Source: Trichobilharzia szidati
Taxonomy: Eukaryota; Platyhelminthes; Trematoda; Strigeidida; Schistosomatidae
Assembly (NCBI GenBank): GCA_944472155.2
Contig: OX235277.1
Span: 17,494,804 to 17,558,803, forward strand
Direction: 5' to 3'
Length of the DNA: 64,000 bases
Under the pieces are notes generated by a model. That model was not told the origin of the DNA and ran no database searches. It was given only the letters and a program-made list of their open reading frames with translations. A program made the translations under genes and the position numbers. Below, in pieces: positions 13,549 to 25,600 of this stretch; position 1 is the stretch's first letter; the number at the start of each line of letters is the position of its first letter.

Positions 13549-15342
13549 GACCTGTTTAGTTAAGACTTTCTTGATGGCACAATCTGTAATATTACAAGTT
13601 ATCTCAAATTTTGTCTTGACACCTCTTATCCCAGAAAAACGCTCTTCATCAGATTTGATCGTTTCTCCTCCCGTCAACTTAGAAAGCTTCGCAGACAAAA
13701 GGAAAAGTTATCTAAAATGAGGGATAACATTGGTTTGAAAAGAATTGACATCCTAATAAAGTCTGAAATGCACAGATTGAGTTCAATTTACAACCAAAAG
13801 TTTATATCCTGTAAAAATGTGTCTCCTATATGGAAACTTTTCAAAGAAATTACTGGTGGTAAGCAGATGAACAGTATTCCTTATTCCCTTGATGTTTGCA
13901 CACAAAACAAGTCTTTTATACATTCTCCCACAAATGCCAAACTTTCGAGTGCTACAAGTGTTAATGAAACCTGCTTCCCTGGATTTACCACAAATGATGT
14001 TCTAAAATGTCTCCAGTCTCTGAACCCTTCTTGTAGCCTGAGTCCCGATGGTTTGCCTAGTGTTATTCTTAAAAATTGTGCAAATATCCTGTGTTATCCT
14101 CTTATGTACATGTACATATATTTAACGAATCGTTTTCCAAAAATGTAGTGCAAGGCGTTTGGAAGGACATTAAAATTGTACCTATTCCTAGGTCGTATAC
14201 TGCGACAGGTTTTAAATTTAGACCCATTGCTATTACTTCCCCTTTTCTGAAAGCTATGGAAACGTTGATCTTACTTAATCTTCAACCTTCACTTAAAGCC
14301 TTTAACGATCCCAAACGATTCGCCTACAAACATAGTAGAAGTACTTTGGACGCAGCTGCTGTCCTGTATCATAACATTGTCTCCAGCTTAGACAAGGGGG
14401 CTAAATTTGTTCGCTGCACCTTTCTAGATTATACATCTGCTTTCGACTCAGTCCTTAGGGACATTTTAATAAACAAGCTTGCTGAAACTCAAACTGACTG
14501 TTGGGTTGTCAAATGGCTCCATTCGTATTTCTCAGAAAGAAAGCAATACACTGTATGTCAGGGAAAGTCGTCCACTTCATTGCTTACTGAGGCTGGTGTC
14601 CATCAAGGCGCTGTCCTTTCTCCTTTTCTGTTTTATTTCTTCTCGCATGACTTGCCTCACTCTGATGAAATGAACTTTGTTAAGTATGCCGATGATCTAA
14701 CTATTTCAATGTCTTCAAGTGTTGGTTTCAATGTCTGTTAACTCTCAGCTTGACTGCATTAAGATTAACAACTTTCTATCAGGAATTAGCAAATGGTCTT
14801 CGTCTAACGGCCTTAAACTAATTCCTTCCAAATGTAAGACTGTTAATTTCACTTTTCGATGTAAACGAAAGCTAAGTGAAGCCGTTGGTTCCTATGACCC
14901 TTGCAAAATCGATGATAATGATATAGAAACCAAGTCTGAAGTGAGGTATCTTGGTATAATGCTCTCTTCTGACCTATCCTGGTCCTCTCTTGTCTTAGCG
15001 GTTTCTAAAATAATATTTCGTCTGACTTTTTACATTAAGAAGTTAAGGCAATCAGGCATAACTCAACCACTCCTCTTACAGTTTATCAACTCTTGTATTT
15101 TGCCTGTTCTTCTTTACTGTTCACCCTTATTCTTTCCTGGATTGCTTAAGAAGGACTATGCCATACATCGTAGAACTCTGAAGACTGTCAGTAGGATAAG
15201 TGGTATCCCATTGGGCCATATCGTTAACATTGTCATTGATATGCGCTTGATTTCAGGCAACAAATTTGCTAAAGGAATTTTGTCAGACTCTGAGCACCCA
15301 CTCTACTTAACCGCAGCTCCAACCTTGTGTCTCCTCAAGTAA
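13549..15342 (+). pseudogene. CR1-like reverse transcriptase, frameshifted
   Basis: Three overlapping frames make one RT. The first (13,717-14,148) contains the SPDGLPSVILKNCA tract of the N-terminal RT region. The second (14,076-14,741) has FRPIAITS, the catalytic-Asp block FLDYTSAFD (14,420-14,446), HQGAVLSPFLF, and YADD (14,685-14,696). The third (14,719-15,342) carries the thumb, with YLGIMLSSDLSW and LPVLLYCSP. Its last codons run into a fold-back element at 15,350. All catalytic motifs are intact; only frame changes inactivate it. Confidence 0.85.
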
Positions 15343-15349
15343 AACAAGA

Positions 15350-15540
15350 AGTAGACATTTATAAAATTATATTTGTAAAATCTCAGCGAAATTGAAATGA
15401 TTAATTCCAACGTTTCGTTCGGCAATCTGGTCCGAACTTCTTCAGGGAAATTAATCGGACCAGATTACCGAACGAAACGTTGGAATTAATCATTTCAATT
15501 TCGCTGAGATTTTACAAATATACTTTTATAAATGTCCACT
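15350..15540. repeat. Fold-back (hairpin) element inside the CR1-like element
   Basis: Two ~86 bp arms (15,350-15,435 and 15,455-15,540) are near-perfect reverse complements around a 19 nt loop. The minus strand reads CTGAAGA, then a self-complementary GTTCGG/CCGAAC pair, then GAAACG. This order resembles a hammerhead core with one changed base (CTGAnGA...GAAAC). It sits at the 3' end of the RT frame, so it is either a secondary insertion or part of this copy's tail. Confidence 0.85.
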
Positions 15541-16240
15541 TCTCACTCAGCGCTCAATTATTTTGCAACTATCCGGTCAAATCTTGATCACAGTTCTTAT
15601 GAAAACAAGAAGTCTTTTCAGAAGAATTTATGCACGTACGTCTAAGTACAAAAATTCCACTATACCATATTTAGCACGTACTTTATGTGATTAAAATAGT
15701 GTCAGACATAAACTAACTTGCCCTCTTAGCACCACTAAATAAACCATTTCCTTCACCCTTAAAGCATCATACTTTATTGTTATTGTATTTTTTATTTTTA
15801 TAATCCTCTCAATTTTTTTCGTTTTGTTTATTTTTTTCATAAGGGTGGAAATAATTTAAGCTGTATTATAACTGTCAATTTTGTATTTTCCCTCACTATA
15901 CTATATCAGCAGAACATAAGACCCGATAATCTATAACATGCTAAAGTTTCCAAGCTGAATCGACAATACCGTTTGAAACAAACTCACTGTTACTATTATT
16001 ATTTTTATTATTATGCCTAATAATCTCAATTCATGCTTCGAATATTTTTGACTTTATGTCGTAAATGTGGACAAATTCCTCCGATTAATTTTGTTTTAGT
16101 TTTTAATTTTATTTATATTTTGAGGAAATCAGATGCAATATTGTGACAAATACTGAGAATTCCATTCTGTATTAAAGTACTGTTTTTGGAATAAAGTAGA
16201 TTATTATTTAAAAAGAAAATTTATTTAAAAGTCAATTAGT

Positions 16241-16990
16241 GTCTAAACACCTAAGAAAAAGGTTTTCATCAAATTACCATATAACGGGGAAATAAACAGT
16301 AGGATTATGAGGCAAAGGTTGAATTCGATCATCCGTAGAACCTATTATGCAGCCCAGCTTGCCATTGTCGAGAAAGCTAAAAACAATGCTCCGCTGCAAA
16401 CCTCAAAAGTGCACAAGTGATTGTGTCACATACCACACTATTTACCAATTTTCGTGTGTGTGGCCACACATATAAATGGAGGAGTAATCGCGCTTTGCAT
16501 GTTAGGCTGGGAGAGCATATCCCAAAATGGCTAGAAAAACAAATGAACTGTTAAAAACCAGTAGATGCAGGTGTCAGACTACCAACTTCATCTACAGCTA
16601 AACATTTAATCGAGATGAACCATAAGGTTGATGTCAACTCAGCCTTTAAAGTCATATATAAAAACGGTCAAGGACGTTTACTGAAATACGCTGAGGCTAT
16701 AGCTATTCATAAACTTAAGCCTCCTCTGTGTACTAAAGACAGTTTGTTATTACTTTAACCTACCTTGGTTATCTTAATTTGATTGGATTACCAAACGTTT
16801 GTGTTAATTATTCTTAATTCTTTTTTCGTCACTTTGTTTGATTTAACTTTTCCATATATATTGACTTGACAAGTGAATGTGTGATCAGATAGTTCAAAAT
16901 GTATAGCGCAAATACATCACATTTTTCAGATAATCTCCGTCTTCTTATAACGCTATTCAAATTTATAAAAGGGCCAATTTGTTTTTAATT
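16241..16990 (+). pseudogene. Penelope-like element, 3' half with GIY-YIG region
   Basis: PLE coding sequence resumes with KKVFIKLPYNGE, passes RRTYYAAQLAIVEKAKN, then a decayed GIY-YIG endonuclease region (LRVGEHIPKWLEKQ near 16,500, TAKHLIEMNH near 16,590) and ends in RLLKYAEAIAIHKLKPPL near 16,670-16,730. The first GIY-YIG motif itself is not clearly preserved. Its 3' untranslated tail, including a tract around 16,926-16,960, recurs in inverted orientation at about 47,140-47,420 in the left palindrome arm. Confidence 0.75.
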
Positions 16991-17179
16991 CTTGTAGGTA
17001 TTGTGGTTCCAAACGTCCCACATCGCGAATACGCTTCTCTCTGTATCAATTACTAGTTTCTTCGTTTTTTCATTTTTCCGGAAGAAACATTTACCCTCAC
17101 ATGATTCATAGTTACAGCCTTGTAACTATCAATCCACCGTATTCGACAAGTTATTTGAAAAATCCCTTTCAGAGGACTT

Positions 17180-17403
17180 TTTTATAATATAAATTTTATT
17201 TTATTTATTTTTTTTTTTGATTACAGCTTGATGCCACACTGTATTTTCAGTACAAGTATAGAATTTTCAGCATGGATATCGGTAGCTCAAATTTTGCAGG
17301 CCGACCGTAGATATCGGGTGTGTGTTGGCAGGGGCTCGAACACCGAACCATGTGCATGGTCGGCGAAAGTCCTAACCACTGTGCCACCGACGCACTTATT
17401 TAG
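17180..17403 (-). mobile_element. tRNA-derived SINE with A-rich tail
   Basis: On the minus strand the element starts near 17,403 with a tRNA-like head. Its A box reads TGGCACAGTGG and its B box GTTCGAGCCC, which are internal RNA polymerase III promoter signals. The element ends in an A-rich tail seen as a T-rich tract on plus at 17,185-17,220. Unit B lacks the entire element at the matching site (34,028), which gives the boundaries. The head cannot be a functional tRNA because the 3' acceptor side does not pair. Confidence 0.85.
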
Positions 17404-18127
17404 GCATTTCAACTAACTTTGTAACTATTATTGGATTTTTGCCTTGACTGTGCACCATTGATTCGACATTTGCATATTACATTTTATTTTCGACCTTTAT
17501 CATTCGCCTTTGTTCTACCTCAATAATTCCTCAATACTTATTTGTGATACTTATTTTATGCACACTGACGATATACTGTTTAACGATACCAGTGTCTCGT
17601 AGTAACTGAAGGCGATTCTCACCCCGGAATACCTTCGAGAAGCATTGTTATATGATTCATGTGGACAGAGCTTTATCGCTGGCAATATTCTCTCCGATTC
17701 TTAGGTGATTCTTGAAGTTCAATCAAAGCTAACTGAATTGCCTTACAGTACCTTTTTTGTATTTAGAGACACACACAGCCTGCACAGCTTCCTAGCGCCA
17801 GTTTCCACGTGATTTTCGGGGATTCTCATTGGTATCGTTAATAGAAGCAATGTAATATCGAAGCATAATCGTAATTTCTCTCCCTACAGAACAACACGCA
17901 AATGCGCCTGTCTCAACGAAGTCCTGTCGTCTATTCATTTGAACGTAGAGATTGGTTTTTCACGTTGAGAACGTAACTCAGTAAATCTTGTTGTCACGCG
18001 CAAATTCTAACCAATGCATATAAACACATACAAGTGTGCTCAATTGTAATAGGTTGAGTGACACTAATTCCATTGGACAAACTAAATTTAATTGAAAAGA
18101 CTTTCGATTCACTACCTTTTTGAGAGG

Positions 18128-18135
18128 TATAAATA
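18128..18135 (+). promoter_or_regulatory. TATA box of peptide gene copy A
   Basis: The sequence is TATAAATA, 66 bp upstream of the ATG at 18,194. The same box sits 66 bp (copy B) and 70 bp (palindrome copy) upstream of the ATG in the paralogs, which supports it as the core promoter. Confidence 0.65.
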
Positions 18136-18193
18136 CGTGCTTCTTGACTGTGTGGTATTGTCTCTACACTTAGCTAGTTTGACTTTGATAAGG

Positions 18194-18617
18194 ATGGTAA
18201 GTTGAAGAATATGTTCATGTCTAACACATGTTCAGATTGGCTATCTTCTTTTTACAGGACTTGTGATTTCAATCGTCGACTCCACATATATTAACCGGAA
18301 CCATCTGTCGAATGCTGGCGAACTTCATCATTCTTCTGGACAGGGTGAGATGTGATTTATTTTTAAAAAGTGATTTTTTAACTGACATACTACCGTTTCT
18401 TCGACACCAAAGTTAGTGGTTTGTTGTAGGTCGATCAACTGTATGACTTAATCTGAACTTGCACATTTCACAATGCTACCTTATTCTGACCACATATTCT
18501 ATTTCTGTCATTTTTCCAGGTGTACAGAACAACCATGTCGGTGAACAGATTCCGTCCGTTGGTGAAAGCAGTAATATTCAAAGCGAAATTTGTGGATGTT
18601 CGGTATGTGCTACTTAG
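18194..18617 (+). pseudogene. Small secreted-peptide gene, copy A (frameshifted tail)
   Basis: Exons: ATG at 18,194-18,196; 39 nt GT-AG intron; exon 2 at 18,236-18,344 (109 nt); 175 nt intron; last exon from 18,520 to a stop at 18,615-18,617; predicted 69 residues. Exon 2 encodes a hydrophobic signal peptide (MIGYLLFTGLVISIVDST) and a serine/histidine-rich stretch. Intron 1 contains an in-frame stop, so it must be removed. Compared with copy B, one base is missing near 18,583, inside the codons that give KRR in B. The dibasic site is lost and the C-terminus becomes EICGCSVCAT. Past its stop, the other frame still matches B's CYLGYVYC-type tail, so the lesion is in A. It may be a pseudogene or may make a different cysteine-rich end. 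Confidence 0.65.
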
Positions 18618-18692
18618 GATATGTGGATTGTCCAGATGAAATCCCCGGTTTCTTTTCATTCTAACTGACTGATTCTCATTTTCACACATTTC

Positions 18693-18698
18693 AATAAA
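18693..18698 (+). terminator. Polyadenylation signal, copy A
   Basis: AATAAA lies 76 bp after the stop codon and is conserved at 35,603-35,608 in copy B. Confidence 0.5.
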
Positions 18699-18737
18699 TG
18701 TTTGGTATAAGATATTTCCATGTGTTCTCATTTGTCT

Positions 18738-19110
18738 TCACATTTCCATCAGATCGATGACTGTTGTTACGTGTCCTGACATTCCAATTAAAATAGTGTT
18801 GACGTGTTTTCGGTTTCGAGAAATTATCAAGTGCCCTGATGAATTAGTTTGACGTAGAGTGGACGTGTGTGACAATATTATGGAATAGGAGGCGTTGACA
18901 ATGTTTGTAAGAGAGTAACATAGAATGTCACCACATATTCTGAGGAGAACACTAGTTGTAGCATCAGGCCTGATGCTTCGTGAAGGTTTGAAGTATTTCA
19001 GACATCTGAGAACATCAATAATGTTAAAACTGTGAAAGCGATCAGCTTTATGCTGCGTAACATTAGGAATGAAAGAGTCATTAGGACAGTGTGTGATGGA
19101 CTTCAATGTG
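18738..19110 (-). pseudogene. CR1-like RT fragment downstream of copy A
   Basis: The minus-strand frame contains FNIIDVLRCLKYFKPSRSI and VLLRICGDILCYSL. These align with the DVLKCLQSLNPSCSL and VILKNCANILCYPL tracts of the CR1-like element at 14.0 kb. The fragment is truncated right beside the gene's 3' end and is shared with unit B (35,674-36,010). Confidence 0.7.
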
Positions 19111-19790
19111 TTATATAATCCCCTAGTAAAATTAAGAACAACACACTTAGGCGAACAATATTATTTCAAATCAGATCTCATCTAGTCTAACTCTAATGCA
19201 AATAAAAATTCAAATATAAACCAATCATTGTGTTTTTTCTATGGGATAATAAGATGGTGAACACAAATTGTGCAGTTAGTCATAGCAGTATAATGATAAT
19301 AATAATAATCATAGTGGTTTTATCGATTATAAGGAAGAAAAATTGAGGCTCTCTGTGATAACACGAATAACGAAAACAGCTTTATTAAACAAACAAATGT
19401 TCAGGTGGAAGTGGTCGGTAAATGCTTAGAAAAACAAATGAACAGATTAAGTAGTGCTAGATTGTAAGGGAAGTCAATTAATTACGTTTTTAATGAAGAT
19501 GCGATTTGATTATGAGCAATAGTTTGTGCTGAAAACGTCATCAGATAGTATTACTGTTTAAAAATGTGTTATTTATCAAAATAAAATCTTATCGATAATG
19601 GAGTTATCCTTTACCACAGTGCCCAAGTTTAATACTTATATCAAGATGTGATAAGATTAAGGAATGATAAGAGAGGGGTTGAAAATATAAGTAAGGGGTG
19701 GTGTGGAAGTCATTAGTTGGTTATGTGTTAATAGTCCAATAGAAGGATAATGGCTGAATGCATAGCTAAGGTATAATAGTTCGAATGCCT
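19111..19790. other. PLE-flanking sequence
   Basis: No gene is seen. Around 19,510-19,640 a tract resembles part of the fold-back element of units B and C (shared motifs AACGTCATCAG and ATAAAATCTTATC). This suggests a common PLE-type terminal sequence. Confidence 0.4.
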
Positions 19791-21170
19791 ATTGCCTCAG
19801 CTATGTGCAGTAGACGAATACGAAGTTTATTGGAAAGATTCGTTGGGATAAGATGAATTTCTTTGAAGGCTCTTATTTTCTGCATTACATGACCACTATC
19901 AATCAAATATGACGACATTAAGCTACGGATTGTTTTTGTCTGTTGTTGGCTAAGCTGTCTAGTAGTACGCCCAACATAACTGTCACTGCAGGTGCAGTTG
20001 AGTTGTCAGATGTACATAGATGTGGCAAAACTATCAAGCTTATCCTTCGTTTGCGTCCCAATCATTCTTCGGCTATAGAATGAAAAACACAAGTATGCTG
20101 CTTGAAACGTTCTTCGTATAATCCTGGAAAGTCTTTGGAATGAAATCTCACTTGGTAAGTCAGCATTAAATTGTAACTTAATAAATAGAGGCTTTTACGT
20201 GCAGTCAGAGTCTCAGGTTTCCCCTCTCCGATGTTTTCATATGCTTCTTTATGAAACTACTTGGATAGCCCATTTCTGTCAAGGAATTGTGAATATATTA
20301 AAATTCCTTTTGTAAGACGTCATCCATACATATCTTTCTTGCTCCTCTCGTAAGACACTCAACAACATAACTTTTGTATTTAATGGGCACGTAACTAAAG
20401 GAGTGTGTTTACTGCCCTGTGAATATGGCTTTTTCTATACACGCTTCTCCTAAGTGACCCATATTCTCGCCTACTTAGCAAGACATCCAGAAAATATAGC
20501 TTACTATCCTGCTCCTCTTCATAAGTAAACGTAAACGAAGGGTGAACGTTGTTGTATTTATCAACAATTTGTCTATATTAACATTCACGTTTTCAAGGTT
20601 TACTATGAAGAAGTCAGCTAATACTAGGCCTAGAGTTGAACACATAGCTTTTCTATCTACTTGTCGGTAGTATGCATTATTGAAGACAAATTGAACATTT
20701 TGCATTAAAGGAGTAATTCATTGGGTACACACAAGGAGATTCCTAAGTCCGATTGACTTTTGGCGATTTCTTGACAGATGCAAACTACCGTTTCCATAAT
20801 TTGTACATTCATGAATAGTGCTGATACATCCATGGATAACATGCGTTTATCCCTCACATTAGTCTCGAATATTCTAGAAATAAAGTCGAAGATATCACGA
20901 TTTTTTTGTCGCACGATTTAGAACCTTCACTAATCACTTCACTGTTCCTTGAAATGGAGAGTTATGCATCTCTAAAGCAGAGCGAAGAGGAAGACTTAGT
21001 TTGTGCACTTTAGGTAGTGCGTTAAGACGTGGATTATTGATACCTGTTGGTTTCTTAGTCTCAAAACACCATGATTGATTTGTAGTTGAATTTCTATGTG
21101 TAAAGTTATAAATGTTGTAGTGAAGCCTAATGAGATCTAATTGAAAACAATACTGTGCCTTCATTCACAC
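19790..21170 (-). pseudogene. Penelope-like element remnant (unit A copy)
   Basis: Minus-strand pieces in order: LPKVHKLSLPLRS (20,934-21,164); DKRMLSMDVSALFMN, the first catalytic-Asp block (20,705-20,914); YRQVDRKAMCSTLGLVLADF (20,475-20,705); then a GIY-YIG remnant with SYVGRTTRQLS near 19,950-19,990. Each piece is in a different frame and stops intervene. The MGSPLGP-type core is eroded to MCSTLGL. The unit B counterpart is at 36,430-37,640. Confidence 0.8.
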
Positions 21171-21549
21171 TGATGTTAGAAATTTTCTTCTTATCTGCCT
21201 TCTACTTGCTTTCGGTGTGATTTCTATTCAACGTTATACTTATTATCATAAGTAAGTAATACGCTGTTTTGAGTTTGCTACTGAAATTGATCTCGCTCAA
21301 CGCTAAGATGTTCTATTTGATTAGTAGTAAGTATTATCTTGTAGGAGAACAGTCTCTCTTATATGTGCCTTGTATATATTCTACTTTCTGTTGAATATTG
21401 ATTATTCTAATAGTCATATTTTCAGTCTAGACATTTGTGAGCTGTTTAATCGGATCATGGATCGTCCTTGACATAGATCTGCTGATGCCTGTGTACAAAG
21501 GCTGAGAATTATGTTCTTTAAAACTGCTATCGTTTAGAAAAGGTGGATG

Positions 21550-22690
21550 AAAATAATTATTTCGATAGAGAAAGAAAGACTAGATGCTCAGTGTAAAATG
21601 ATATCATTCTATTTCACAGGTTGTCACTAGCTGCAAAATACCTGAAATTTCAGTGGTTATAAATAATGACAGTTCATGCTTCAATATTTGGAGAAAACAT
21701 TATCAGATGAACGCATCCAGAATATGAGCATCACAAATTTTAGCCTTAGTCACCATCAAATTTTATGCTTTCAAACTATGAGAGAAAACGAAAATGACGA
21801 GAAATTAAAGTATCCAGCAGTTGAAAAGAAGAAAGTGTTCATTCGTCTCCTATTCAAAGGAGAAGCCATATCACATAATATTGACAACACGATGGAAGGA
21901 GCAATGAAATGATATTTCCTTGCACTTAAGCTGGTGTTGCTTTACAGCACTACATGCTCTGGCTGGTACTTACCCCTACTAAATTGATAAATTTACGTGC
22001 ACTCACTGCAGCAAGTGCAGAAAAAAGAGCTTCCATCGGGTTTTCAGAGCATATTTTAAGAAATGTATGCTTAAGATTAATCAAATGATTACAATGTGTA
22101 ATCACCAGACACTTCATCGGATATGGTTCATCTCGTTGAGATTTCCAAATACGTTTAACTGTTTAACGTATAAAGGACATAGAAATTACTACAAGTTATC
22201 GAGATGATTGCAATCAAGCGTTTCAGACCACAATTATGCACACTGAAAAGGAGTGCAGCTAATCTCGCACTCCTTTGGTAACAGTAATAATTTGATTACA
22301 CTGATAAGTCGTATACATGATTGAGTTCGGCTGACTGAGCATGCTTATATGTTGATGAACTTTAGCCTTGTTGTCTTGATGTTTTGACGAAGAAGTTAAC
22401 ATTGTTTATTTAATGTTCATGCTTTCTGTCTTCTCTAACCCCCTGCGATTTCTTTTTCTTATTTTGAAAGCATATAAATTGATGGTGACTTAATCTGAAA
22501 ATTGTAATTCTTATATTCCGGATGCGTTTATCTGATAATGTTTTCTCTACTGACCTCTAAATATTGAAGTATGAAATGCCATTATTTAATAACCATTGCA
22601 TATTCAGGTAGTTTGCAGCTGGTGACAACCTGTGAAATAGTATGATATCATGTAATGCTGAAAATCTTGTCTTCCTCTATCGAAATTTAT
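21550..22690. repeat. PLE fragment flanked by ~230 bp inverted repeats
   Basis: The flanks 21,550-21,780 and 22,450-22,690 are diverged reverse complements of each other. Between them on plus lies a PLE 3' fragment. KKKVFIRLLFKGEAISH (about 21,825-21,885) matches the KKVFIKLPYNGE tract of the 16.2 kb PLE. A decayed GIY-YIG part (FSEHILRN, then VITRHFIGYG) follows to ~22,150. The right flank also shares ~30 bp with 47,812 and, inverted, with ~62,290 in the palindrome arms. The flanks are probably PLE terminal repeats in inverted arrangement. Confidence 0.65.
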
Positions 22691-25600
22691 CACGGTGATT
22701 AAATGTGTGTGAATAAATTATTGTTTCATTGCAAAAGGAATGACGTGCTCTGCTTATGCGTTAGTGTAAATTTCACGAGGTGACTAAATCTGGTTGCCTT
22801 GTTTAATTGAGAGGCCACATTTTAGCATCTGATATATATCGCGAGCTCGCTCAGAATGGATAAAACATTATCGCAGTCCTGTATTCATTTTGGTGAAACG
22901 GTTTCTTCAAGGAATTTCTGTGTAATGATCAGTGCAGTGAGCCACTCGTTGAATCTTTGGAATGAGAAATCTCACAAATGGATTGAGTAGACTGTTATGG
23001 CTATATGGAACACTTTATATCAAAATTTCATACTTCTGAGAAAGAACCATTGTGGTTTCTTTTGTCTTAATTTTATGTTAGATTTACGTCTTCCTTTCAA
23101 TTTGAATAAACCAATTAATAATGCTTATTGTGTGTTTTGGAAACAAACCTGTGACAAACAGATAATTAAGAAGATTGAGGATTTGTGCAAATACAATGAA
23201 TGAGAAATCCATGAATTCATAATATCAAAAGTCAAATTGCATTATTGCAGAGATAGGAAGTGAAACTTAGATACACTTTCCTGAGACATTTAGCATTTCT
23301 TAAATCTCAGTTTAGTATCTTCTCATAATATGACTTCTAAGATCAACTAGTTCGAGTTCAGACAAATAAATATGCAGCAGGCATGGAGACTAGAATGAAA
23401 TATGCCTATTCAGTTAAAGCTGATGTAACATAGAAAGTCTTTAGGAAGTCGAACACTGAATCGAGTTATACAGTTATGAACCGATTATGCAGCTGTTCAC
23501 TGCTAAGTATAATTACGTCAAAAGTCTGCTGTTATGTAAAACGGTGAAGCTTCACAGGATTCTGAATGAATGTCGCCTCGGCTGTCATTTGAGCCGTTCA
23601 AGCCAACGAGACTACTGAATTTATTACTGAAGAAAGTGAAGGACTTGGATGTGTAAGTAGTTAACCTAGTTGTGTATAGTTAAGCATTTGATATCCGATA
23701 TAAGATGTTAAAACCACTTGAAATTTAGCTTTTATTATAATGATGAGTATTTTAATTGTATTTCATTTAATTACTTCAGATATCCACACATTTGTTTGAA
23801 ATTCCTAACACGATATGATTTATTAAAATCCATATATATGTATGCAAACATATAAATAAATATATGACTGTACAGATTGATAATAAATTCGTTGAAAAGA
23901 GTCTCCTTAATGAATATTGTGTTCTTCATTCTACACTGTGAATTATTAAATTATTGAAAACTTATGTGCAGGTTCGTATATTTTAGATGGTTGAGCTGTT
24001 GGCCAGTTGATTGAAAGCACCTAGATGAAGTTACGAGCTGACTTAGGCTTTCAGTCAACACTCCGTTACTCCAAACTACATTGATATTTTGCTGCTAATC
24101 GAGGGATGTCACATGGAAAAGGAAGTAGTATTCTATTTCTTAGGTAACTATGCATAACAGTGAATGAGAAGTATATTTCAAAGTAGACTGATCTTAATAA
24201 TATTTATAGACAAAACGTTCAACTGAAAACTCATCCTCCTAAAGAAATACTAAGTAAAACCGCAGAAACCACTAAATGACGGAGTTGTTATTTCACCTGC
24301 CTAATAAAACAGGACGAGATTTAGTTCACGAAATTAAGCGATAATATAAAATGAAATTTCCAATCTGATAACATTTGAATCTGGTTAGCAAAACAGGAAA
24401 ATCCAAATTAGCATTTTTAAAGATTTTCACCTCGAAACAATATAATTGATTGTACTGAAAGCAGGAATTATCTACTTTAACATTGAACTGTGTTAATCGC
24501 ATACAAAATAAATGTAGTCATTTCGTATTATACGACAATTTGAAATTAGTGTGGAAAGTTACATTTTGCCTTGGTGACACGTAGAACTCAAACATGGTTT
24601 GTTTGCTCACTTCCACCTGCCTGAATTTACGATGAAATCAACGATCTACAAACTAATGTTGAACATTCCAACGTGGCAACACATGTTTACGTGACATTAG
24701 GCATATTCACAAGATTGGATTGAGAACTAATATGAATACTGCTATCTGTAAATGTACATCTTCATTGTTACTGATTCTTCCTTTCACAACCTCGATCATC
24801 GAATTTCAAGGATAATGTCAGGAAATCTTCCCTCCAAATCGGTCGTTATTCAGAGAAGGAAATCATTTCGCTGTTGATGTAAACTGTCACTATTCGCCTT
24901 AACTGAAGTTTTCAGAATATATTTTATTTCAAAATTCTAATCCACAAAATCAGATGATTTGTATCTACCTGCTCTACATTCCTGTGCAAAGAATTATATT
25001 CCAGTAAAATTTCCCTCTATGTTTCCAGTATGTGACAATTATCGCTGAAAATCATCAATATAACAGTATGCTAAGGCTTTGTTATGATTATATTATACTC
25101 TACCGCAGGGGTCATGTTTAATACTTCTGCTGAAATGATTTACTTTGTTAACGGAAACTAATCGTATCAGTGAAATGCAGAGATTGGTGAATACGGTTTC
25201 ATTATTAGCCAAGTAAGGAGTACGAACAAGAGTATCGCCTAGCCTACTTGTATGTATATACAACACAGGTTAGTGATGAACTTAGAATGAATTATATGCC
25301 GAAAAGAGACTCTTCGCTGATCTACGTGTTTAGTTTTCATTGAATTACATGCTACTCATGTTGTCGTAAGTAGTTAAATGTATAATGAGCAAATATATTC
25401 AGTGTTATGACTATAATCAAATATTGGGTTTAAGCGAGTCTAACTCTCTTCCATCTCTTGGTTCTCATACAACATTCCGTCAGTTCACTCGAAGAGGAAC
25501 TTCAAAATATGAGATCTGCAAAAGTGACTGCTTAACATGCAGTGATATCCACCTATCTTTGGAGTTCTCATCTCAATAAACATGAAACCTCAGATACTGT

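Larger units (their letters stand above)
12576..16240 (+). mobile_element. CR1-like non-LTR retrotransposon inserted in the PLE
   Basis: The insert is bounded on both sides by PLE coding sequence. It carries, in order, an APE-type endonuclease, a linker, a reverse transcriptase with YADD and a C-terminal region, then an AT-rich 3' tail up to ~16,240. Both domains are essentially complete in sequence but spread over at least three frame changes (near 13,545, 14,090 and 14,720). The few lesions suggest a fairly young but inactive copy. The exact ends and any target-site duplication could not be fixed by eye. Confidence 0.8.
17005..21080 (+). repeat. Segmental duplication unit A, part 2
   Basis: This is collinear with 33,835-37,812 (unit B), direct orientation. 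The shared content is an upstream flank, the small secreted-peptide gene, a CR1-like RT fragment on minus, and a decayed PLE on minus. A carries a SINE that B lacks (17,180-17,403), while the gene's second intron is ~285 bp shorter in A than in B. The retroelement remnants were present before the duplication. Confidence 0.9.

Noticed and set aside
17335..17403. A functional tRNA gene on minus
   Set aside because: A and B boxes are present but the acceptor and anticodon stems do not pair and an A-rich tail follows, so it is a SINE head.
18194..18617. Micro-exon gene (MEG) identity for the peptide family
   Set aside because: The tiny ATG exon and signal peptide recall schistosome MEGs, but there is no series of symmetric micro-exons of 36 bp or less, and exon 2 (109 nt) is asymmetric.
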